Shown here in pieces: positions 31,802 to 44,357 of a stretch of 64,000 nt of DNA; position 1 is the stretch's first letter, and the number at the start of each line of letters is the position of its first letter. Under the pieces are notes generated by a model. It saw only the letters and a program-made list of their open reading frames with translations. It was not told where the DNA came from and ran no database searches. The stretch comes from Hydnum rufescens UP504 (Eukaryota > Basidiomycota > Agaricomycetes > Cantharellales > Hydnaceae): positions 129,533 to 193,532 of the forward strand of contig MU129027.1 in the NCBI GenBank assembly GCA_014904985.1. Direction: 5' to 3'. The position numbers were made by a program, and so were the translations under genes.

Positions 31802-34141
31802 TTAACCCGTCGCAGCGGCCACTGTGCTCATTACCAGCTCCTCAGCGTGCTTCGAGCGCGGTCGAATGGTACACTTGAAGGGCTCAGGATGACTAGAATC
31901 AAAGTTTGGGTATTTGTCATGTTCCATTGACATCCATTGAAAAGGGCCCCCACCTGGACAAGCCTGCACTGAATGCAAGATTTGGAGAGATTTCTTTGCC
32001 ATCGGGGCCAATCTCCTTTCCTATCGTCAAGGTCGCCAATATAGTTGCGAAGGCAATCCATACGCTTGATTCTGCCAGGTGGCGGCCGACACATATTCTA
32101 AAAAGGGAGATTGCAAGGTTAATTGACGTGCGGAAGGGCCCGGGCCCAATCCAAAGGGGGTGGACGAACTCACCTACGGCCAAACCCAAAATGGCCAATA
32201 GGAAGTGGTTCCCCATTTCCACCCTCGGATATGGGAGCATAGCGATCGGGATTGTACAACGAGGGGTCCTTATAAATCGCCTCATCGTGGCACATACTCC
32301 TATGACAGAATATAGTTCAGTGAACGGGCGCTCGGGGTTTCGTACAACATACCAGGCATTCGCGAATACAATTGATCCCTAGAACGAGAATGATAATGAG
32401 AGTGTTGATCACATCGGGATAGGATGTTGACTCACTTTGGGGATGAACATTCCTTGATATATGTCGTTGTCTAGTGACTTGTGAGGTATACCTATGGAGT
32501 TTGGCCGTTAGAAGGAGGACCCACGCGAATGAATCACAGTCCTTACCCAGCGGCACTACAGGGTGCCATCTGGGAATGAAGGTGGCTTCAAGAAAAATTG
32601 GGAGAATAAGAATCTGGCGTGCGCACCTGAAGGTCTCCTGCATCACACGTTCGATGTAAGGGAGTGAGGGACGGTCTTCGACGGTGGGCAATCTATCAAA
32701 ACCGATGATAGAATCCAATTCATTCTGGGCCTTGAGCTGGACCTCAGGACTAAGGACCATGTTCAACAGAAACATGGCTAGGGTTGCTGAGGTCTATGGA
32801 TAGGAACGACATTATCAACTATTTCCGGTCACTGTAGAAGGGCACGCCGAAAAAAGTGTGCTCACCGAATCTTGGCCAGCTTCGTATTCAAACGCCAGTT
32901 ATTCACCGATTTGAAATCGCTTGTGGATTTACTTATATTGCGTACCAATGTATATGGTACCACCAGCACCCTTTATGTCAGCCGACTTTATATCCGGGAC
33001 GATACCTTTTTCGGCGCCAGCGTTGATACCTTCCAAAAGGGGAAGGATGAATGATGAAGGTGCCGTTCCTTGACGCTATGACCCGGGGAATTATGAATGA
33101 TGAATTCGGCCACGTCGAATATCTAGTACGCACCATCTGTTCCTGAACAGAGGCGAAGGGGACTCCATACAGTTGGTCAATGGCCCAACGCCATTTGCGA
33201 GCAACCTTGAGAGACGTGGGACGCGGAAGCCAATCTGGCAGGTGCCTGACTGTAGATATCGGCAAATCAGAATCAGATCTCGGTTGGCGAAAGAGCGTTT
33301 GAAAACTTTGGCGACTTAACGCAGTGGGAAAAAATCAATTGCGCTCCCACCGGGGGCACCAGCATGGCTGATCGCATAGGATGCATCAGCGCCAATTTGG
33401 ATGAAGCGGTCGGAATTCGATGTTATTCGGTGGCCGAACGCAATCCCCATGACGAGGGCAGACGCAAACCTAATACAAGAGTGGTTTGAACTTCAAGGAT
33501 TGAGCAAGGATAGAGAGACTAAACCTGAGGATATGATTGCGATAGGCTTCGGGCTGTTCGATGAGATTCTTGACTAGGATACGTGCTTCTGAAACCTGTA
33601 ATTCACGAAAGGCTTGGACATTGTGCTTCGTGAAGTAGCCTTGAAGGAGTTTGCGATGCTTTTGGAACTGGGGGCCCCATCCAAGAAATGGAAGAGTATA
33701 CGTCAAGCCCATACTAAGGAGGAGTTGAGCATGAGGTTATCGACAGGGATGGGAACTTACGTTTCGAATAGAGTGAAATTGGGCCTATCACGATAGTTCG
33801 CGCCTCTTTTGTCTAGCAGATCAACGGCAGCCTTGGCACTGTTCAATACTATGATCTCTTGATTTAGGACATTAAGGTGGATGACATCGCCTACGAGATG
33901 GAGACTCGTATTGTGGAATAGAAAATGGTGGAAGGTGATCGTTCTCACTGTTAAATTCGCGAGCCCAGTTCCGATAAGCTTGCTCTGGATTACTGGCAGG
34001 AATGATTCGCAAATGACCAAGGAAAGGCTCTCCAGGTGGACCAGGCGGTAGAGGAATGCGAGAAGCACGGCGAAAGCGAACATACGCAAGGACAGCCGCC
34101 AGGGCAATAAAAAAAGCTAACACCAACTGGACGAATCCCAT
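31802..34141 (-). CDS. Microsomal cytochrome P450, copy C (appears intact)
   Basis: Third, more diverged member of the local P450 family. The start at 34141 encodes the anchor QLVLAFFIALAAVLAYVRF and the hinge IPLPPGPPGEPFLGH. Exons give NREIIVLNSAKAAVDLL-type sequence (here NQEIIVLN), FLGWGPQFQKHRKLLQGYF, ADASYAISHAGAPGG, LLRHLPDWLPRPTSLK, ERVMQETFR with RWHPVVPLG, and heme signature GHFGFGRRICVGRHLAES (split by an intron ending TTTTTAG). The frame continues to SPNLAFSAGLS and PFKCTIRPRSKHAEELVM before the stop at 31,802. No lesion found. Divergence suggests it predates the A/B duplication. Substrate unknown. Confidence 0.84.
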
Positions 34142-35172
34142 CTCTGATACGAGCTTGTAGAAGAGTACTAGTACTCAAAAGTGAGCTGATGCTGTTATAT
34201 AGATACAAATCATATGGATAAAGTATATGCTAACTTACCGAGGGCCAGAAATGATATATCACTGCCATAGCTGAGGGTCCCGTCGGCAGGCGCGAAATTT
34301 GGGCGACCTTTGGTGTATCTTCGGCATCTAGGGTTATCGCGACTGGCTCAACTGAATTGAGTCGAGTCAAGCCCAGCCCAGTCCTTTTTTTTTTTCTCGC
34401 TAACGACAATTACACTGGGGATTTTTTTGCTGCAGGATGAAAGAAAATGCATTCAGATGATAGAAGTCGATAAGTTTGAGGCAAATAGTGACGTGGTGAC
34501 AACACCGTGAAGCTTAGTTTTTAAAAGCTCCGAAAAGGCCTCGAGTGTTCGGCAACACTAGCCGTCACTACAGTATCGGCATCCCGATTCTTCATCTTAT
34601 GTTTACATAAGAGAGGATCTGGAGGGAATTTCGTCGTCAGGTGACTTAGAGGAATCGATGAGAAATCGCGTATCTTTAGGCCGTATCTGTGCAGCCCGGA
34701 CAACGGCAATTACCTAAGACACCCCGGGAAGGAATCCGGGTCTCGAAAGTGTACAGTGGGGGGTGATGTCGGATCGGAAAGAAGAATAGATAAAACCGGT
34801 AGTGAGAAGAAGGTGGTCGACATATCGCAGTTGTATTCATGGCACTATTGTACAGGGAGAACTCAGGTGTGACGGGTGCATGAGTACATACTGTGTCTGG
34901 ACAAGTCAAGATGGAGGAAGATTCATGATAAGTACATAGATTCAAAATTGGGAACAGGAGTGGAGGAAAGATGCGCACCAGCTACAGTATTAACCATCTC
35001 TGAAAGAGCAATATAAACGGGATACCCTGAACCTGAAGCCTCACCAGGTCACTGCCTCGTGGTCGCAAATTGATCTCCCGTCTCCTCGCCATTCGTCCTA
35101 GTCCATCACACCACCGCCCAGCATCTTCAAACGCCCGGGAAATCCATCAGTTAGAGTGCTCTCTCGCACATC
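34142..35172. other. Intergenic, no supported gene
   Basis: P450 copy C promoter side, then AT-rich DNA including T10 near 34,388, then the NLR leader. No gene recognised. Confidence 0.45.
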
Positions 35173-38100
35173 ATGGCATCCAAAGACCCGCTGAACCCAG
35201 CGGACATGCGCCAAGTGTATATTTCAGGTATGCCATCTAGTACTTACAGAACAGCAATTTGCATCGAACCAACCTATTTGGCCCTCGCAACAGAGGCCAG
35301 ATGTAACAGCCGTCGTCTACGTTCATCGAAACAATATCGCCTTCACTTCACCATTCAGCCCCCCGCCACCATCATTGGACTTCGTTCGTCCAAGTCACAG
35401 TACGTCAAAGCAGCACATGAGACTGCGATGTGGAAGGATCCCTTCGGGGATGAGTTGTAGGTCTCCTTCACGCACGTATAATTGGTCGCCCTTCATTCAC
35501 ATTCTTTCGGATCGGCAGCACGGTGACTGCAACACCCATCGATTGCAGAGTGATTATAGATTTGCGCGAGCACCATTTAGGGCGTTCGAGCCGGATCGTC
35601 GCATCGTGTAGTTTGGATCTCTCCGCGACAGACAAGGGTGAGCTGCATATGTTTATGCGCAGTGAGGGCCATGCTCACGCGCCGTCTTTATTCCTGCAGA
35701 GATATGCCTCGATTTGAAGGGTGACGCGAACGACAAATTCGGAGAATTGACAATATCTGTGGCATCCTCTCTCGCGTCCTCCAGTGATGCTGTCCAGAAG
35801 GCCAACCGGGCTACCCAACAGCTGGGGTCAGGACTAAGCAAGGTCAACGACGCCAGCCAAACTATCACCACCCTTGCAACAGAAATCACACCCGCTTGGC
35901 AGTCCTTGTTGAATCGCCTTGAAGCCCTTGTGAAGATTGCCGATACGGTCGCCGAGGCACGTTTCATCCCGAATTACTTGTGCCCCACGACTGCTAAGAA
36001 GTATTTACAAACAGGTTCACCCCTGGATTAAGGTAGCATGGGGAGTTGTCTCAGCAGCGTATAACGTACGATTAGACTCAGATTGTGTATCTTTACGGTC
36101 TATGACTGATGTTCCATTAGATCGCTTCCGACCAAAGTGCCCGAGACGCCAAAGTGATGGGTTTAGTCCGGACTATGGCGGATAGCTGCTCCTTTGCCGA
36201 TGAAGCCGAGGAGTTGAAGAGGCGCTCGGAAAGAGATCGAGACATCATCAACCAAATACTGCGCCAAGTAATGGAATGTGCGTATTTCATTCGAGACTAT
36301 TGCAATAAGTCTTTCGGTATGTGGAATCTCGCATATTCTACTTAATCCAAGACTGATCAGCATAAGCCACAGTCAAACGTATCGTGGAGAACACAGTTTC
36401 TCCTATGGACCCAAGGATCGATGACTATAAGGGGACCCTGGAGACCCTCCGACAGAATCTAGTTGATCATGCCAACATACAATGCTCCATCATTACACAT
36501 CGCGTCTTAGAGCTTGGGACTGAAGTCCGTAAGTGCTTCTTGAAGGTCATCGGTCAAAAAGCTGCGTTCTAAGATGGTCCACAGGGGACTGGCAGGTACT
36601 CAGCGAAATGAAATATGCCCCAGAGGCCCATCACGCTCTAGATAAGGCGTGCTTACCAGGTACGCGTACGGAGATCATCAACACTATACTGTGCTGGGCT
36701 CTTGGGGGGAATCCACCGTCGTCCGATCCGAGCAACCCAATAGAGTTGGGTTCCAACGAATCATCTCGTGTCCTTTGGTTGTGCGGTACGGCGGGTGCGG
36801 GGAAATCGTCGATCCTTCGCTCATGCGCGAAACGCATTTCTGAACTTGAACGCAAGGGGGCATACTATGGCTTCAACAAAAATGAACCACGCGCAAACCT
36901 GACCAACCTATTCAGTACGATCGCCCGTGACCTCGTCGAACTCGATGACTCCCGGAAGCAGCGCCTTATCAATGCCATCAAGAAAGACATCGCGATACGA
37001 ACGACCGATAACTGCAAATTGCAGTTCGAGCACTTTATCATTGCATCATTCAAGGATGATCAGGCCTGGGGGGAGACCATTATTTTCATCGACGCATTTG
37101 ATGAATCTGGGGATGGCCTGGCTCGCGCCGACGCACTCGCCATTCTAACAAAGCGAGCGTCAGAATTCCCTCCGGGTCTTCGAATCGTCGTCACCTCGAG
37201 ATATGAGCCCGATATTCAAGATGCGCTGCGGTCTCCACTACCCTTGGTGTTGACATCATGCTTGTAGACGACGCCCCCAAGCATCAGACCTCACGCGATA
37301 TTGCGAAGTATGTGTACAGTGAATTTACAAATGAATTCCGAGAGAGGCACGAGACGGAACTCAGGGATCTCATTCGGAAGGCTGGAACATCCTTTCAGTG
37401 GGCTGCTACCGCCTGCCGCTTCATTCGCGATAGTAAAGCTGGCGTGCGTCTGGAGGAGCGGATTGCGAAGGTGCTGAGTAGTGATGACAGGCTGTATGGG
37501 CTGTATAGCACCGTTATGAAAGCGCACTGCGATCCATCGATGGAGATAGAAGTAAAACGAGTCAAGTCGATTCTAGGCCGAATCATATGCGCTCAGGAGC
37601 CACTATCATTCCAGGCCCTTGTGCACCTAGTTCCACCAAACTCTATCCTCACTCCAGGTGACCCAGAGGACAACGAGGTACAACGAGGGATTGTGAAGCA
37701 TCTTGGCTCGCTCCTTAGTGGTACACACAGTGACCATCAGCCGATTGTGCCTCTCCACTCGTCTTATCGCGACTTCTTGTGTGACCCAGAGCATAACCAA
37801 GATTTTTGCATAAACAAAGATGAAGCAAATCAGGACATGGCCCTGGCATGCTTCCATGTGATGGACCAGATGTTGACCTTCAATATCTGTCAATTTCCGA
37901 CATCGTTCCGTCGCAATGCCGACATCTCCAATATTAAGGATCTCCGGGAAAAACACATCCCTGATTATCTGTTTTATGCTTGTCGATTCTGGGGTGTCCA
38001 TGTGTCCGCAACACTGAGTGGCAAGTTTGCTCAGAAATGCATGGAGTCATTCTTTCAGAAGGATTTCCTACACTGGTTGGAAGTGATGAGTGTTATGGAT

Positions 38101-40503
38101 AGCTCTGCTCAAATTGCATTAGCCTCTCTTAGTGCCTCTCATGTAAGCATGGCTCCAATTTGAGTCCCTGCTGAAGCAGTGGACTGATTCTTAACATGCA
38201 TTCCCTAGATTCCTGGGGACCTTGTTGAACTGCAACAGGATGCCATGCAATTCATCTTGATGTTTGCAAGTGCCATTGCAACAAGCATGCCTCACATCTA
38301 CCTCTCTGGTTTGACATTTGCTCCCATTTCATCCCTGCTATATCAGAGATGGCAGGGTCAGTTTCCAGGAGTTGGAAGACTTGTTCAGGGACAACTTCAG
38401 CACTGGCCAAATATCATGCTGATTTTAGAAGGACACCAGTCTAGTGTATCATCAGTTGCTTTCTCCCCTGATGGGAAGCAGATTGCTTCTGGCTCCTGGG
38501 ACCAGACCATCCAACTCTGGAATGTGGAGACAGGTGTGAGCATTGGCCAGCCAATGGAAGGGCATCATGATTCCATCTTGTCTGTTGCTTTCTCCCCTGA
38601 TGGGAAGCAGATTGTTTCTGGCTCTGCAGACAAGACCATCTGACTCTGGAATGTGGAGACAGGTGTGAGCATTGGCCAGCCAATGGAAGGGCATCATGAT
38701 TGGATCAAGTCCATTGCTTTCTCCCCTGATGGGAAGCAGATTGCTTCTGGCTCTGATGACAAGACCATCCAACTCTGGAATGTGGAGACAGGTGTGAGCA
38801 TTGGCCAGCCAATGGAAGGGCATCATGGTTCCATCAGGTCCATTGCTTTCTCCCCTGATGGGAAGCAGATTGCTTCTGGCTCTGATGACAACACCATCCA
38901 ACTCTGGAATGTGGAGACAGGTGTGAGCATTGGCCAGCCAATGGAAGGGCATCATGATTCCATCTTGTCTGTTGCTTTCTCCCCTGATGGGAAGCAGATT
39001 GCTTCTGGCTCTGCAGACAAGACCATCCAACTCTGGAATGTGGAGACAGGTGTGAGCATTGGCCAGCCAATGGAAGGGCATCATGGTTCCATCATGTCCA
39101 TTGCTTTCTCCCCTGATGGGAAGCAGATTGCTTCTGGCTCTGATGACAAGACCATCCAACTCTGGAATGTGGAGACAGGTGTGAGCATTGGCCAGCCAAT
39201 GGAAGGGCATCATGATTGGGTCAGGTCCATTGCTTTCTCCCCTGATGGGAAGCAGATTGCTTCTGGCTCTGATGACAACACCATCCAACTCTGGAATGTG
39301 GAGATAGGTGTGAGGATTGGCCAGCCAATGGAAGGACATCATGATTGGATCAGGTCCATTGCTTTCTCCCCTGATGGGAAGCAGATTGCTTCTGGCTCTG
39401 ATGACAACACCATCCAACTCTGGAATGTGGAGAGAGGTGTGAGGATTGGGCAGCCAATGAAAGGGCATCATTATTCCATCACGTCCATTGCTTTCTCCCC
39501 TGATGGGAAGCAGATTGCTTCTGGCTCTGCAGACATGACCATTCAACTCTGGAATGTGGAGACAGGTGTGAGGATTGGCCAGCCAATGGAGGGCATCATT
39601 ATTCCATTATGTCCATTGCTTTCTCCCCTGATGGGAAGCAGATTGCTTCTGGCTCTGCAGACAGACCATCCGACTCTGGAATGTGGAGACAGGTGTGAGC
39701 ATTGGCCAGCCAATGGAAGGGCATCATAATTCCATCATGTCCATTGCTTTCTCCCTGATGGGAAGCAGATTGCTTCTGGCGCTGCAGACAGACCAATCCG
39801 ACTCTGGAATGTGGAGACAGGTATGAGCATTGGCCAGCAATGGAAGGACATCACGATTGGATCAGGTCCATTGCTTTCTCCCCCTGAGGGAAGCAGATTG
39901 CTTCTGGCTCTGATGACAAGACCATCTGACTCTGGAATGTGGAGACAGGTGTGAGCATTGGCCAGCCAATGGAAGGGCATCATGATTTCATCATGTCCAT
40001 TGCTTTCTCCCCTGATGGGAAGCAGATTGCTTCTGGTTCTACAGACAAGACCATTCAACTCTGGGATGTAGAAACAGGTATGAGCATTGGCCAGCCAATG
40101 GAAGCACATCGTGATTGGATCAGGTCCATTGCTTTCTCCCCTGATGGGAAGCAGATTGCTTCTGGCTCTGATGACAAGACCATCCGACTCTGGAATGTGG
40201 AGATAGGTGTGAGCATGGAAGGGCACCATAATTACATCTCACCCATTGCTTTCTCACCTGATGGCAACCAGCTCACTTCTAGCTCTAAGGACAACACTCT
40301 CAACAGTTTGCAATTGCCCATGACAGTTTCCAAACATGTCCTCCAATACCCAGTCCATCTATTCCCACTCCCACCATCCCACTTTCAGCTTGATGATGGA
40401 TGGATTTTGGGACCCAGTCATGAACTTATTCTCTGGGTCCCTGCAGCCTACCATGCATCTCTGTGGCATCCTCACTGCCACATCATTGGGAATCCACAGT
40501 GAC
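35173..40503 (+). pseudogene. NOD-like receptor: C2-like / helical / NACHT / WD40 (NWD type), lesioned
   Basis: A fungal STAND NTPase of the HET-E/NWD type, a class used in non-self recognition. The ATG at 35173 leads into a C2-like beta-rich domain (DCRVIIDLREHHLG, DLKGDANDKFGELTISVASS), then a helical segment (35,760-36,570). The NACHT domain has Walker A GTAGAGKSS at 36,785-36,811 and Walker B IIFIDAFDES at 37,079-37,108. A winged-helix/linker region reaches 38,160 and, after an intron, a WD40 C-terminus starts near 38,215. Lesions: a one-base loss near 37,247 joins SPLPL to VDIMLVDDA in different frames with no room for an intron; TGA at 38,641; single-base indels near 39,589, 39,661, 39,755 and 39,890; TGA at 39,927. 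The last unit and a tail end at 40,502. Either a pseudogene or partly assembly error in repeats. Confidence 0.83.
38440..40300 (+). repeat. WD40 repeat array, about 15 units of 129 bp
   Basis: The core TTTCTCCCCTGATGGGAAGC recurs at 38,460, 38,589, 38,718, 38,847, 38,976, 39,105, 39,234, 39,363 and 39,492 at exact 129-bp spacing. It is then shifted by indels at about 39,620, 39,748 and 39,874, and again at 40,007 and 40,135, with a diverged last unit at 40,253. Each unit encodes 43 aa with AFSPDGKQIASGS and TIQLWNVETGV. Residues vary mainly at three places: after GHH, before SxAFSPDG, and around SGSxDxT. The array is nearly free of CpG. Confidence 0.93.
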
Positions 40504-41744
40504 TGAGGTTGATTTTCAGCACCTGAAGTGTGGCATGGAGTGGGCACAATGTCATCATGGACTGGGTGGGAAGTAGATGATGCCAGTGGTTCTACATATT
40601 TGTAACACTTAACCAGTACAGTTCATCTTTCAGTTGACAATTTTGCTCGCAAATATCCCTACAGAATGTTTGACTAATATCTTGTTTGCTTCAACTGGTA
40701 CTGGGATATCCAGAATATCAAGAAATTCCCCTCCCATCTAGTAGTATGGATCATGAATGTTTTCTTCACCATGAATGGGGTAATTGTACATTGGTACCTA
40801 CCATAAAAGTTAACTAATGAGATAGTACCCCATGAGGCTGGACCTGATCTAATTAGTCCTAGATCCTTAGATTGGCAATCATGCACAACCTGCTTACTTG
40901 GTGATAGCTCCATGGGACCCTGAACTTGAAATGGCACTCAGCATCAGAGAAGCTCTAGAGTCTGGGTCACTGTAGACATCAAAAACCCCACTGCAGAAGA
41001 TAAAAGCATCCAGTATCAGAAAAAGTGAAATCTGACTGTTCCCAACCTATGGACTGATCACATGACCATTCATGAAATTAATTATGGCTATGTGCAGAAA
41101 CTGAATTCATTTGATTACTCTGTCAGTTTCAATCAGAAACATTCACCCTTATAATGCTCAGAAAGCTTTGATTCATACCTTTCAAATGGTGCCAAAAGCA
41201 AGTAAAAAAAAAAAACAAAAAATCACTCTCCAGATTGATTTTACTGTCAAAATCTGCATCCTCCAGTATTTTATGAATTTCTCCATCAATTTGCATCCAA
41301 TTCACTTGAGATAACCACTCCCAGAAAGCTGTTAAAAACATGCATTGAATGATACCAAGGGCACCTTGAACAGTGTTGGAGGGATAAATCCCAACTACAT
41401 ACAAACCCTGTCTGAGGATGATTTTTTGAATAAATGAATCATTTTCTATGTCAATCCATGCTTCAATTCCACACCATCATTCATTTGAGAACCAGCCTGA
41501 ATTCCATACATCTGAATTCCATGAATCCACACCATTCCTTTGCTTATACATGAATCAATTTATTGTCTATCTGCAGCACTTCAACAGGCCACAGCAGATT
41601 ACATTTGTTTAAGCCCTACTCAAGTCCAGTTAATTCTGGACATGGCAATTCAACTTGCCAACCTTCCTTGACCTTGGATTGTTCTTTCACATCTGTCATA
41701 CATCTCACCTTGGACAGCTGTATGTGGCCCCCTTGTTAGGTATC
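40504..41744. other. CpG-poor intergenic DNA, no supported gene
   Basis: No gene recognised. Contains A12 near 41,205 and a segment near 41,230-41,300 similar in inverse orientation to repeats at 47,270 and 47,445. Probably old transposon debris. Confidence 0.45.
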
Positions 41745-43040
41745 TATGCTGGGGCATGATTTGGTACCTAAGTAGGTACCAGACACTATTGGGGCCCCAG
41801 TCCACCACTTTGGTTGTGGCTTGGGTGCTGATTAGGGCCCCATTGGGGCCTTATTGGGCCAACTTCCAGTCAACAGCTGTGCTGGATCACATAATTATGT
41901 ATGATTATTTATTTATTTATTTATTACTATACACATATTATCCCCCACCACCACAGGGGGGGGTTACATGTCCCCACCTGGTGGAGCCACACAACATGGT
42001 GGCCACATCCCTCATTCTTGCAGGTGTTTGGTTGGTTGGGTCATGGGTTTTTGTGTTGTGTCTTTGTCGGCAGGGTTTTGCTTGGGGCTTGGTGCAGTGG
42101 TGGGCTGGATAAGGTCCTAGATTGATAAATAGTATGTTAGTAAAAGAAGAGAAAGGCCATGCAAAAGGAGCAGCCTGTGCTGCTCCTTTTGTGTGGCCAG
42201 GTGTTATAATTGCCTTAAAAATTGCCACACCTGCTGCAGCAGGTGTGGCTCTCCTTTTCCTCTGTGACTTCATTCATTTGTGTGGTTGTGCATACTCACA
42301 TGTGGGGGATCCTGGTGGATTGGCGGATTTGGGCTCATGGTGGTGTGGCTTCATGTGTTGGCTGGAATAGAAAATATGTTAGTCAAATTAAATCTCACAC
42401 AAAAAGAGCAGTGACTGCTGCTCTTTTTGTGCATTTGTAGCTATTAAGAAATACTTTTATAAGGCCACACACCCACCACAGCGGGTGTGTGGTGCCATGT
42501 TTTATCCATCATTGTGTCAGTTGTGGGTGTTTGGGGACTGGGCCCTTGGGTCAGGTCCTGGCTCTCAGACAGGGTTCTGGGTGGCTGCATATGTTGTCAT
42601 TTTGGCTTGGACTCATTTGTTGGGTGGTTTTGCACAGTGAGGGGAGACCTAGAATAAAGAATAATATGTTAGTATAAAATAAAATATAAAATAAAAACAC
42701 AAGACAGCACCAAAAGAGCAGCTTCTGCTGCTCTTTTGGCACCAGTGGGATTAGATGTACCTGATGTTATCACACCTGCCAAAGCAGGTGTGTGGTATGA
42801 GGTTTGGTTGATCATCATATTTGGGGGCCAGGCACTCAGGGCTTGGGCTGTGCATCAAATGTTGTGCTGGGGGTTGGTCATGTCCCCATTGGGTGGGCTT
42901 TTGCATGGGGAAGGGAAGGGACCTAGAACAAGAGAGGATAGTACATTAGTAAAAAGAAAAAGGAAAACAGAGTGGTGCCAAAAGAGCAGCACAAGCTGCT
43001 CTTTTGGCACTGGTGGGATTAGATGTTATAGAAGAAGGGT
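41745..43040 (-). mobile_element. Old, CpG-depleted fragment of the hairpin-intron element
   Basis: The left end resembles the termini of the two other copies: paired TAGGTACC boxes near 41,765-41,790, a GGCCAACTTCCAG / GCTGTGCTGGATCA block, (ATTT)n, and a CCCCC...GGGGGGG hairpin near 41,942. Four modules follow, reading on the minus strand. The intronic hairpins lie at about 42,158-42,188, 42,398-42,432, 42,706-42,742 and 42,974-43,010. On the minus strand each is followed by TACTAAC or a variant and a TAG acceptor (near 42,117, 42,370, 42,655 and 42,922). CCACAC hairpins lie at about 42,220-42,250, 42,461-42,494 and 42,770-42,795. CpG is almost absent, unlike the copy at 52.6-57.3 kb. The right part is missing. 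Confidence 0.8.
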
Positions 43041-44357
43041 TGGGAGCTCTGATGACTGTCAAATCAAAATCTGGTTCAGCCAGTGTGTAGATAGGAGACT
43101 ATGTTTCTGTTTATTCAAATGGGTTGGTTCGCTTCAATGGTTGATCACTCTCTGCAAGATATGTATGTGTTTATTGGAGAATGGAATGTGATATGGACTA
43201 GCAATAGTCAATGATATATCGTAGATGCTTATAGGAAGGCTTATACGTCTGGGATGCTTGTGGAAAGGCTTATATGTGTTTGTGTTGTGTTTGTTCATTT
43301 ACTGATATTTGTGTGTCCTTGTTTACATCCTCCTAGTCAAAATACGGATATCTGTGGGCTATAGAATGGTTAGTGCTTGGTTAGTTTGGTTAGTATGCTT
43401 CAATCTTCTTTCCTGACTCATATTTCATTATGCTTACTTTTTCCTTGGATGTCCAGCAACTCTAACCTTAGGTTCTGCAACTATCCTTGGCTTCAGTATT
43501 TCACGTAGATGACTTCCAGTAGCTTGGTCTCAACAACCTTGAAGATGACTTAGCTCCAGATGGCTTTAGATAGACAGTTCTTTAGATATTAAGCAGAATG
43601 GTAGACAGTAGTAGACAGTGGTTGATTTCCAGAGTGAGGAGATGGGGGGGAACAAGAAAATCTGCTAGCTTATATACCTATCTGAAGGTGGCTGTGCATG
43701 GAGCAAGAACAAAAGGGTAATAAAGCTATGAGATCATAGTGGAGTAGAACAAAAGAGCAATAAAGAAATGATGTCATAATGTGGTCATAGCTGAGTCATC
43801 CATAGAGTGTGATGTCATAGTGATGTCATTCATAAAGAGAACAAAAGGATTCATAAAGGGAATGATGTCACTAATTTGCTGAGCTTGTGGAGTAGTTGGA
43901 GCATGATGTCACTAGTCTTGTGATGTGTTTTGGAGCTTATGGGAAGCGAAATTAAGGGACATCTCCGGGTTCTGGAGATTAATCTGAGCATAGTCCAGTG
44001 GTTAAGGTGTTTTTGTTACTGGTCAATAAAAGGAACAAGTGCATGGTGTGGGATTCGATGCAGAGACAGCAGTTCGTATCTGTAATAGGTGTGCTTGGTA
44101 TCATTTATGAGCATATTCTTTGAAAAGAAATAATGGCTGGTTCTGAACTGTTACTGAGCTGTTCCAATATGAAAACCATGATGATTTGTAATTTTGATTT
44201 GGCAATTTCCTTCAGTTTCAATTTCAATCTCACTTCTGCTTTCCAAGAACTATTTGAGCAGCTTCATCAATGGATGAGTCCCATATTTTGTCAGAGGGGC
44301 CTGTAGCCTAGTCAGTCACCTCCGGTTACTTCTGGAAAATTTGGGGAGACTCCACTC
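43041..44357. other. Intergenic or relic DNA, no supported gene
   Basis: No domain recognised. It has imperfect repeats of ATGATGTCAT-type words (43,770-43,930). It probably holds the left part of the integrase-like transposon. Confidence 0.4.

Noticed and set aside
38452..39546. A 364-aa open frame on the minus strand across the WD40 array
   Set aside because: It is an antisense shadow created by the 129-bp periodicity (129 is a multiple of 3). The plus strand carries the WD40 code.
42736..43191. A 151-aa open frame in the element fragment
   Set aside because: It crosses two module hairpins and splice-like sites; no family similarity.
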